This document shows positions 1 through 8,380 of a stretch of 64,000 nucleotides of DNA, in pieces. Position 1 is the stretch's first letter. Each line of letters starts with the position of its first letter. Origin of the DNA: Blastobasis lacticolella (lineage: Eukaryota > Arthropoda > Insecta > Lepidoptera > Blastobasidae); NCBI GenBank assembly GCA_905147135.1, contig LR990044.1, positions 17,178,122 through 17,242,121 on the forward strand, read 5' to 3'. The position numbers were made by a program, and so were the translations under genes. The notes beneath the pieces are model-generated. The model ran no database searches, was not told where the DNA came from, and saw nothing but the letters and a program-made list of their open reading frames with translations.

Positions 1-1344
1 CTTAATATAAATATAATTAAAAAATTAACGAAAAAGTTGCGAATTGATTTTGAAGATTGTAATTCTAAATTGGTACGTGCGCAACAAACTCATACCACGG
101 AGACACACGAGATGAATAAAAAAATAAAAAAGTTGCAAGTAGACTTAAAGATAGTAAATAGAAAATATAAAATAGCACAAAATGAAATCATTACTTGGAG
201 AGAAGCTACCTCTGAAATGGTCAAATTGTCAAATGAAAACACGGACATGATCGAACGACTGATGACTGCCAAAGAAGAGGAATGTGAGTGTGTCGCTTCG
301 CAGCTTCAGCGCCCCGCGCCCCAGCCGCAAAACATTGTCGTCGCCCCCGAGGCGCACGCTGCGAGCACCGCGGCTCCTGCGGTGAACGTCGAGCCCGCGG
401 GCGCCGGGTGTAAGGTGTTGGCCGCCCCGGCCGTCGCGACCACCTCTGCCACCGCGGCCCACATCGTACCTGCTGTCGGCGGGCCCCCCAAAGCCTCAGC
501 CACCCCGGCCTTCGCGGCCACCTCTTATGCCGCCGCTGCGAGGAGAACGACGCGCTCTACAGCCCACGCGGCCTACATCCAGCCCGCGGTCGACGAGCCA
601 TTCAAGGCCACAGACGCACCGGCTATTGCGGCCACCTCCTATGCCACCATAGCAAGGAGATCGACGCGCTCTACGGCCCCCGCGGCCCACATCCAGCCCG
701 CGGTCGTCAGGCCTCACAAGACCCCAGCCGCCCCGGCCGTCGTGGCGACAACAAGATTGGCGGGCACTACGGACACGGCAAAGAGTCCAATACGCACAAT
801 AATATATTCCGATTCGCTTGGCAAAGGCATGGGCATATTAATAAGTAATGATGTCAATAAATCTGTTTGTAATCATTGTTTGCCAAACCGATCATTTAAT
901 GAGATAATAAATGTAGCTAGTCAACAATGTAATGAAGACCGTACCAATATTATAGTAATGGTCGGAAATAGCATGGGAATAACTAGAAATGATATCGTAG
1001 AGAGTTTTCAAAAAATTCAGTCCCATAATTTTAATAAAATTACTTTGTGTGCTTTCCCATACACAAATAATGACCCTAAGTTAAATAGACGTATTCATAG
1101 ACTGAATACATGTTTATATAATTTGACTCGTTATAGTAACGCATTTACATTTTTTGACATCAACAAATTTGTTGGCAATATTATTTGTACAAATGATACA
1201 TTGTATCTCAAGCAAAAGGACAAAAAGTATATTGCTACATTGTTAGCTTATAATATTAATTGTTATAACAATATTAGCGTAAGTAGGATTGACCAGGGCT
1301 CCTGCATGTTATCATCTAAGGACAAAGGATGCTCTTTAAACTAG
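1..1344 (+). CDS. CR1 ORF1 protein, partial: coiled coil, Ala/Pro-rich repeats, SGNH-esterase-like domain
   Basis: The frame is open from base 1, so the true start lies upstream; the TTG at 37 is not convincing as a start. The N-terminal part is Lys/Glu-rich and probably a coiled coil. About 160 residues rich in Ala, Pro and Thr follow (nt 300-770), with an imperfect repeat of about 39 residues. The C-terminal part (from about nt 800) resembles an SGNH esterase: a Ser in YSDSLGKG for block I, GNSMG at the GxND position, and a final DTLYL where Asp-x-x-His is expected. CR1 ORF1 proteins with esterase domains are established; they are thought to assist the ribonucleoprotein particle. The final His position reads Tyr (TAT, 1204-1206), so catalysis is doubtful. 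It overlaps ORF2 by 16 nt. Confidence 0.72.
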   Translation, partial: LNINIIKKLTKKLRIDFEDCNSKLVRAQQTHTTETHEMNKKIKKLQVDLKIVNRKYKIAQNEIITWREATSEMVKLSNENTDMIERLMTAKEEECECVASQLQRPAPQPQNIVVAPEAHAASTAAPAVNVEPAGAGCKVLAAPAVATTSATAAHIVPAVGGPPKASATPAFAATSYAAAARRTTRSTAHAAYIQPAVDEPFKATDAPAIAATSYATIARRSTRSTAPAAHIQPAVVRPHKTPAAPAVVATTRLAGTTDTAKSPIRTIIYSDSLGKGMGILISNDVNKSVCNHCLPNRSFNEIINVASQQCNEDRTNIIVMVGNSMGITRNDIVESFQKIQSHNFNKITLCAFPYTNNDPKLNRRIHRLNTCLYNLTRYSNAFTFFDINKFVGNIICTNDTLYLKQKDKKYIATLLAYNINCYNNISVSRIDQGSCMLSSKDKGCSLN

Positions 1345-4115
1345 ATTTTAAGACAAAAGAAAAGCCCAAGAATTGTTTACGATTAATTCATCAAAATATA
1401 CAAGGTTTTTCTGGCAAAGAACATGAAATAGAATTATATTTAAAAAAAACTCCTGTAGAAGTTTTATGTTTAACTGAGCACTGGCTGAGAGAATCTGAGA
1501 TGTCATTTAATTTATCTAACTATAATATAATTAGTTGTTTTAATCGGAAATCTATTTCCCGTGGTGGTTCATTAATTGCAGTACGGCAAAATATTAAATC
1601 GAAAGACCGGAAAGATGTTTCTGGCCTCTCAGTTGAACATAAGATTGAGTTATCCTGCGTAGAGCTAGAAAAGTGCATCATACTTTGTGTGTATAGGCCA
1701 CCATACAATGAAAACTTTGAGATTTTTGAAAAAACTATGGAACAAGTTTTAGAAAGACTTTGTACGTGTAAAAAAAAGGTAATCGTTTGTGGAGACTTTA
1801 ATGTTAATTTATTAGAAAAAACAACGTTTAGTAAGAGAATAATAAGCTTATTTCGTAGTTTTAATCTTAATTATGTATTTTTAGAGCCGACACGATGCAC
1901 AGAATCATCAGCGACTTGCATCGACAATGTGTTCTGCTGTTGCGAGGTCAACGAAAAGGCTATTATAAATTTTACAAGATCTGACCATAGTGGACAATTC
2001 GTTGTTTTTGATTTTACGGAACAATGTAATATCAATGAAATAATTACAAGACCAATTACTCAAAGGAGAATTGAACACTTCAAACAAGCCGTATCGGAGA
2101 CCATTGCCGGCCTTTCTCTTGATTCTCATGACCCAAACATTCTATTTTCTGATATGTTCAATTCTGTCAATAATGTTTATCAAAGTGTTTTTACGCAAAA
2201 AAGAATAAAAAGTAACTGTAAATCTAAATTTAGTGATTGGGCTACTTTAGGTATCCGCAAAAGCAGAGATAGAATGTTTGAACTATACGGTCAGCGAGCT
2301 TATTGCCATGATAAAGATTTTGTAGAATATGTCAAAAAATATTCAAAAACGTTTAAGAAAGTTTGTCTAATTGCAAAATCACAGCATTATAAGAAAATTA
2401 TAAGTTCGTCTTCAAACAAGGCTAAGACTGTGTGGAATGTAATAAATAAGGAGGCAGGGAAAACAAAGCCTCGTGATACACATTATGAAATCAAAACAGA
2501 AACCGGAACTAGTACCGCAAATAAAGAAGTGGCAGAGTTGTTCCAAAAATTTTTTACCGAAATACCGATTAAAACTACCTCGCTGCTAAACTCGTGCCCA
2601 ATTAGTGCAGAAAATTTGTTAAAACAAAATATAGGTGCCTGTGAAAATGGCTTTTGTTATTCCGAAGTAGACGCTAAAACTATCATTAAAGCTTTTAAAA
2701 GCATTAAGTTGAAAAATACGGAAGATATTTGGGGAATGTCAGTTAGAGTTATAAGTACTGTTGTTGATATTTTAGCACCGTATTTAGCTTACATTTTTAA
2801 TGCTTGCGTCGAAGTAGGTGTTTTCCCCGACCTCATGAAAATCAGTAAAGTGGTGCCATTATTCAAATCAGGTTGTAAAAATAGTTTGAATAATTTTAGA
2901 CCGGTATCCATCCTGCCCGTTTTCAGTAAAATCTTTGAAAAAATCATGTTAAGTCAAATGATTGTGCACTTTAACAGTAATAAATTATTTCATCAACAAC
3001 AATATGGCTTCACAAAAGGCCGCAATACTACCGAAGCTGGTATTAGCCTCATTCAACAAATTTTTGGCGCTTGGGAAGAACATCATAATGCAATAGGTGT
3101 TTTTTGCGATTTGTCTAAAGCATTTGATTGTGTAAATCATTCAACACTATTACTAAAATTAAAACATTACGGTTTTACGCATGATAGTCTTGAAATGATG
3201 AAATCATACTTAGAAGGTAGAGTTCAAAAAGTAAATGTAAATGGCGAGTTATCTGCGGGTGGGAAAGTGAGCATTGGAGTGCCACAAGGATCTATATTGG
3301 GGCCGTTTCTCTTTCTTGTATATATAAATGACCTTCCATACATGGTGCAGAATATTGCTGGTATAGTCTTGTTTGCTGACGACACTTCACTGATATTTAA
3401 AATTAATAGGAAAGATAATAATATAGACGAAGTAAACTGTGTTCTTCAGAATGTGCTTCATTGGTTTACGATTAATAACTTAGTCTTAAACTCTAAAAAA
3501 ACAAAATGCGTTCATTTTTGCCTCCCTAATGTACAAAGTAATCAATGTAATGTTATATTAGATAAAACGCAACTTGAGTTGGTAGAGAAAACTACTTTCT
3601 TAGGCGTTAATATAGATTCAAAAATTCAATGGGGCCCACATATTGAATCATTGGCTAGTAGGTTAAGTTCGGCTGCATTTGCCGTGTGGCGAATAAGGAG
3701 GCTAACGGATGTGAATACAGCTAGATTAGCTTATTATAGTTATTTTCATAGTATTATGTCATACGGCATCATACTATGGGGCAAGTGTGCTGATAGTGAC
3801 ATCATTTTCAAACTACAAAAGCGAGCTGTAAGAGCAATATATGGATTACGTCGACGTGATTCGCTCAAAGAATTGTTTAAAGAAATTGATGTATTGACTT
3901 TCTCAAGTCAATATATATTTGATAATATTATGTATGTTAGAAAGCATATTACCCAATTTGCTAAAAATACTGATATTCATAATGTCAATTTAAGAAACAA
4001 AAATAAACTGGTAACACCGTTGTTCAGACTAAGTAAAGTAAATTCATCTTTCATGGGTAACTGTATAAGATTTTATAATCATATTCCTGAATGTATTATT
4101 AATTTGCCTGAATGA
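1329..4115 (+). CDS. CR1 ORF2: AP-like endonuclease plus reverse transcriptase
   Basis: A 928-codon ORF. The endonuclease shows HQNIQGF near residue 20, LTEHW near 50, GDFNVN near 155 and SDHSG near 217, matching the metal-binding and catalytic blocks of APE-type LINE endonucleases. The reverse transcriptase shows FRPVSILP near 523, DLSKAFDCVNH near 595, GVPQGSILGP near 650 and the catalytic FADD near 681. It nicks target DNA and primes reverse transcription of the element RNA. The ATG overlaps the end of ORF1, suggesting coupled translation. The ORF ends at TGA (4113-4115), but the same frame stays coding-like for about 36 more codons to TAG at 4221, with the Tyr/Lys-rich tail usual for CR1. 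This copy therefore has one late nonsense change and otherwise looks young. Confidence 0.88.
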   Translation: MLFKLDFKTKEKPKNCLRLIHQNIQGFSGKEHEIELYLKKTPVEVLCLTEHWLRESEMSFNLSNYNIISCFNRKSISRGGSLIAVRQNIKSKDRKDVSGLSVEHKIELSCVELEKCIILCVYRPPYNENFEIFEKTMEQVLERLCTCKKKVIVCGDFNVNLLEKTTFSKRIISLFRSFNLNYVFLEPTRCTESSATCIDNVFCCCEVNEKAIINFTRSDHSGQFVVFDFTEQCNINEIITRPITQRRIEHFKQAVSETIAGLSLDSHDPNILFSDMFNSVNNVYQSVFTQKRIKSNCKSKFSDWATLGIRKSRDRMFELYGQRAYCHDKDFVEYVKKYSKTFKKVCLIAKSQHYKKIISSSSNKAKTVWNVINKEAGKTKPRDTHYEIKTETGTSTANKEVAELFQKFFTEIPIKTTSLLNSCPISAENLLKQNIGACENGFCYSEVDAKTIIKAFKSIKLKNTEDIWGMSVRVISTVVDILAPYLAYIFNACVEVGVFPDLMKISKVVPLFKSGCKNSLNNFRPVSILPVFSKIFEKIMLSQMIVHFNSNKLFHQQQYGFTKGRNTTEAGISLIQQIFGAWEEHHNAIGVFCDLSKAFDCVNHSTLLLKLKHYGFTHDSLEMMKSYLEGRVQKVNVNGELSAGGKVSIGVPQGSILGPFLFLVYINDLPYMVQNIAGIVLFADDTSLIFKINRKDNNIDEVNCVLQNVLHWFTINNLVLNSKKTKCVHFCLPNVQSNQCNVILDKTQLELVEKTTFLGVNIDSKIQWGPHIESLASRLSSAAFAVWRIRRLTDVNTARLAYYSYFHSIMSYGIILWGKCADSDIIFKLQKRAVRAIYGLRRRDSLKELFKEIDVLTFSSQYIFDNIMYVRKHITQFAKNTDIHNVNLRNKNKLVTPLFRLSKVNSSFMGNCIRFYNHIPECIINLPE

Positions 4116-5879
4116 CAATTTAAAGATAAGGTGAAAACAACTTTAATGAAAAAAGCCTATTATAAAATTGATGAATATATCAATGACAAAAATGTATGGT
4201 GTACTACTAGCTCTTCGAAATAGGAAGATATTTATAAATTTATAATTTTGTTAATTGAGTGAGGATGATTTGATGTGTAATAGTCATTGAATAACAAATA
4301 TTTTTTTAATGTGTACGGCATTGGCAGCGCATGCTCACTTAAAAGTCTGCCTGGTGGTGGCATGGGGGTCGGGTCGTTCTCTTCCCTCAAATATGGTTGA
4401 ATTGGACGATGGCTGGGCCCTGCGTCATGCTCGTGAACGGGTGCTGCCTTGGTGGACTGGCCTGCTTTTGCTGTGCCATTTTTTATGTTTTTGAAATTTA
4501 TTTTTATTTTTAGTTATCTTCACCGATTTGTAGAGGTTCACATCATATTCCAATCAAGACAGGCTCACTCAAATTAAATTGACAAATGTATCAATGCAAT
4601 GTAATCATATTTAAATGTACCTGTGGGTTTCTTGCCGTTTCTTTTTCCCACAGATGGTCATTTTCCTAACTGAAGCGGCATACTGACAGACAGACGACAT
4701 TCTTTTTACTTATTTGTTCCGAGCTCAGGGCGCGACGCGGGTAGGCCGGCTGGGGCGTGCGGGTGTGAGCGCCGGCGGGCTGGCTGGGGCCGGGCGCGCG
4801 CCGCATATGATTCGCCTAGGCGGTTATGTGCGTGGCGCGTATCGGTGCCCGGTGTCTCGCCGGAGTAAGCCCTCGCGCGCGCTGATCGGTCTGCATGCGT
4901 CGCCCCCTACCTGGATGAGCTCGCTTAACTTCCCTTTGTTTTCCGTTAGATTTTTGACTTTTGAAAAGAGATTAATTAACGTAATCCTAATTCAATAAAT
5001 ACTTTTTCATTTTTCATTTTCATGAGTTTGTTAACTAACATGCATGCCACTTCTAAAAAAGTCAAGCCATCGCTTCTTGGGCCAGCCTCTTCTTCTCGTG
5101 CGTGGCAGGCGTATGACATTTTTCCCCTATATCATTTGCCGGTCTGTGCGAGACGTTGCCATAGCATGGAAAGCGATACTCTTCCAGCATTAGGTGGAAA
5201 TGGCTTTCCTGCAAAAGGCTCAATGGTGAGGCAACAGATCCCGAAACTATAAACTTACATACGATGGCTAATCGAATGGGGTCAACGGGGTGGGGGTGGT
5301 GCTCATTATGGAGGTTCGGGATGCGGCGTCTTGGACGGCGTTGGTAGAGCAGGTTGGTAGAGGTAATGACCGCAAAGATCGCGGGCAGTAGGTGGATGCG
5401 GAAAGCACAAGACCGGCCTTTGTGGAGATCCCTGGGGGAGGCCTATGCTGATATGATGATGATGATTGTTTGTTTGCTTGTAAAGGATAAACATAAAAAC
5501 AACTTAATTTAAAGTATCAGAATGTCCCATGTTCGCGCATAATTTCAAAACGACTGCAACTAATTAAATATTTTTTTCTTGTTGGGTTAGGGTAGGTGTA
5601 GCAGTGGCGTGCTACACCTACCCAGGCAAAAAGACACTGCCTACCCTACTATTCTGTTCTGATCACAATATTATAAATTTATGTAATGGGTACCTAATTG
5701 CTACTCTACTAATTAATAAACAAAGCAACTTAATCAGTCAAATCATATGTCGGTGCTTGATGTATTGTATTTTCAACACAGCGCCACCTAACGAAAGATG
5801 GTGGTACCTATGTAAGTACCTACCTATGTATGAGTATGTTTCTGCGCGTCGTTATATGGTGACGCCCTAGATTCCCCAA

Positions 5880-6330
5880 TTTTTCAACTATTTCCTCAAA
5901 GGCGTAAGGAGCTAACTCCCATTCAGTGTCATGTTTAATTTCCTGGATTCTTAATCGGCATCAGTATTAAGAGAAGATTTTATGTAAGAAGCGAAAATGA
6001 AGATTCTTCGCTCCTTACACCACTGCCAAATCTTACGGGTGACTTCATTCAAGTGGGTAAATTGGACACCGCCCATTCTATTTACGTAAGATATGGCGGT
6101 CGTATTGTCAATACGCATCAATATTTCACACTCACTGTAATTATAAGCAAAAGACCTGAGACCAAAAATTGCTGCTAAAAGCTCCAAGTAGTTTATGTGA
6201 TTGTTTCTTTCCTCATTTGTCCAAAAACCACAAATTTTTTCATGATTACATGATGCGCCCCAGCCTGTGGTGGAAGCATCAGTGAAAATTTCCAGAATAT
6301 ATGTCGAACTACGTAAGGGATTATTAGTAG
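5880..6330 (-). pseudogene. RNase H-like fragment of a DIRS- or LTR-type retrotransposon (copy A)
   Basis: On the minus strand the sequence reads, with one frame change, an RNase H pattern: FTDASTTGWGA, then NYLELLAAIFGLRSF, then MRIDNTTAISYVNRMGG and finally a Thr-Asp-Ala-Asp end. The sequence between GGVQF and WQWCKERRI resembles the RNase H of DIRS-like (tyrosine-recombinase) elements more than that of Gypsy. No reverse transcriptase or recombinase remains nearby, so this is an isolated remnant. Copy B carries the same piece. Confidence 0.6.
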
Positions 6331-6389
6331 TAAGAATATTATTTTCCCTTGATGATTGTAGTGCCTTATGCGTGCACTACAATAATTAT

Positions 6390-7160
6390 ATGAGGGTTCT
6401 AGTGCATGTGTTAGGATCAATGGTAGTTGCTCAGACTGGTTTGGCATCACTAAAGGTGTCAGACAGGGATGTGTTGCTTCACCATGGCTCTTTAATTTGT
6501 TTATGGATAGTTGTCTTGATGAACTGCGAGAGAGTGAGTGTGGACTGCGAATGGGAATATCCATCATTAAATGCCATTTGTAGGCGAATGATCAAGTATT
6601 ACTTGCATCGTCCGAAAGTGAACTGCAGAGGATGTTGGATATTGTGTGTGAATCAGTCGAAAGGAAAGGCAATAAAGTAAATGTGGAGAAGACAAAAGTA
6701 AAGTAAAGAAATGAGGGCATGACAGTTACTTCTATTGAAATACAAGGGAAGAGTGTTGAGCAAGTGAAAGAGTTCGTGTATCTGAGAAGTATGTTCACAA
6801 GTGGTGGAAAGTATGAGAAGGATATTGAAAGAAGAGTATACAAGAGTAACGCAGTGAATGGAGCCGTTAATCGGGTGATGGGAAATAAAAGCAAAAAGCA
6901 CGACTTGCTTTGCATAACGCAGTTTTGGTTCCCAAACTAACATAGGGTAGTTAATGTTGGGTAAGGCAGAAGAGGGATAAAAGTAGAATAAATGCGGTGG
7001 AAATGAGGTCTCTAAGGAAAGTATGTGGAGTGAAATTGAGTGATAGAGTGAAAAATATAGTGATCCGTGAAAGGTGTGGCATGAAAGATGATATAGTGAC
7101 AAAAATAGATATTGAGATGGTTCGAGCATGTAGAGCAAATAGATAAAAGAAGATTGACGA
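6390..7160 (+). pseudogene. RTE-like reverse transcriptase remnant (copy A)
   Basis: Across several frames the plus strand reads GVRQGCVASPWLFNLFMD, a degraded YADD region (ADDQVLLASSESELQ), KVNVEKTK, then EFVYLRSMFTSGGKYEKDIE and finally RSLRKVCGVKLSDRVKN. This is the RTE-clade palm, thumb and C-terminal order. Stops and frameshifts are frequent. The shared decay in copy B shows it was dead before the duplication. Confidence 0.72.
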
Positions 7161-7879
7161 AAGAGGTATACAGGGTGTCCCAGAACTCAACGTCAAGCCG
7201 AATTGGGGTGATAGGATTGATTGTAACCATGCAGTTTGAAAATTATGGGCATTTAAGAAAAACCTAAAAATTTGGTCAAACTGTAACCATTTTTCGGTTA
7301 TTGTGGTTAATTTTTATTATTGTTGTTCATTTAAACTTTGAAACCGTAACCCTTAATAACATTTCTAGAACCACAGTCAAAAATAATGACACAATTGCCC
7401 CAAGTTTTCTGAAATTAAGACTATTTGTGAATGACAATGAATTTAAAATTTTCAAAAGTTGTCGGCTTGAACTGCGTGAGCTTGTGATAACAGTAGGTAG
7501 ATAGAACGTAAAAATGCATTTTGCTACATCTAACTATTAGCAGGCAATTATGTTGTAGGTCGTATTATTACAGTTTTGGTTTAACAGACGAATGGTGGGG
7601 GAAACACGTTTGTAACTTTTTTCTAATAGGTCCAACCAAAAACCCCGCCTGCTATTAAAAATCGTACAATTTAAACACAAGGAGAATGTTGGGAGTAAAT
7701 GGGTTTATAAAGTGCAAATGTTAGTTTAATTTAAACTTGAAAGCAGGCGATCAAGTTCAGAATAGTATATATCAAAAACCACTTGTAAGGGATACGGGAA
7801 ATGAATTTCCTTTAGGCGATAGTTACCGCTTACCATCAGGTGGGCTGTCTGCTCGTTTATTACGGATGGAAAAGAAACA

Positions 7880-8320
7880 TCTCTTATCTATCAGGGAAGA
7901 AGTGTTGGTAGAGACTAGTGGAATAGGGGCAACTGTGGTATCGCCCGAAACAACTACGATAAGGGTATTTATAAAAATGTAAAAAAGACTCAGAGCTATA
8001 GGCAGCCACCACGCTTGTTGGCATAAATAGATGAGCCAATAGAGGTACAACTAGACACGCCTTGGCAGAAGCTCAAATTTCATACCTACTCAAAACGAGA
8101 TACATAATTTATTTATTACATTCGGCAAAATTACAAAATATTATTTCGCATGACATAATGAGTTCAGGAATAAAACGTTTCGTCATGTATCATTAACATA
8201 AATTTTCGAATATAGATGGTTTAATCATTCTGAGATTAACTTCTGCCAGTAAATAACTACTAATGGACTCATGCATTATCGAAAATGCGTTTCCGTGCAA
8301 AATTTATTTCCTCTGCCAAA
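7880..8320 (+). promoter_or_regulatory. Conserved upstream block of gene A
   Basis: This stretch ends about 60 bp before the ATG at 8381. It recurs upstream of gene B (26909-27349), in reverse upstream of gene C (about 48320-47893), and in part upstream of pseudogene E (48504-48727). The best-kept part (8087-8317) includes TTTCGCATGACATAATGAGT, CAGGAATAAAACGTTTCGTC and TAATGGACTCATGCATTATC. Conservation outside exons in four places, at matching distance from the start codons in A, B and C, suggests promoter or 5' UTR function. Simple ancestry by duplication is the competing explanation. Confidence 0.5.
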
Positions 8321-8380
8321 ATAACATCAAACAGTTTTTAATCACCAAGAGCGTAGCAGTGTAGAAAACCAAAATACGAA

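Larger units (their letters stand above)
1..5021 (+). mobile_element. CR1-type non-LTR retrotransposon, 5' end outside the window
   Basis: A two-ORF LINE. ORF1 (1-1344) is open through the left edge of the window, and ORF2 (1329-4115) carries endonuclease and reverse transcriptase. The stretch 4250-5021 looks like its 3' UTR: it is non-coding, has GC-rich patches at 4320-4460 and 4725-4910, contains AATAAA near 4995, and ends in a short repeated TTTTCAT tract. Its end coincides exactly with the start of the sequence shared with 23917 onward, so the element probably inserted there. CR1 placement rests on an esterase-like ORF1 plus a microsatellite 3' tail, both known CR1 traits. An alternative is that 4690-5021 belongs to a second LINE end. 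Confidence 0.75.

Noticed and set aside
229..717. Minus-strand Arg/Gly-rich frames opposite CR1 ORF1
   Set aside because: Shadows caused by the GC-rich Ala/Pro repeat of ORF1; no motif of their own.
4309..4998. Two plus-strand frames of 61 and 94 codons
   Set aside because: They lie in the GC-rich parts of the CR1 3' UTR, with no domain, and are best explained by base composition.
7165..7345. Transposon end starting ACAGGGTGTCCCAGAAC
   Set aside because: The start resembles common arthropod transposon ends, but I could not find a matching opposite end in either copy.
7737..7982. 81-codon plus-strand protein
   Set aside because: Its middle is the common LINE tail (CATCAGGTGGGCTGTCTGCT) and its end is the conserved upstream block; it is not conserved as a frame in gene C.
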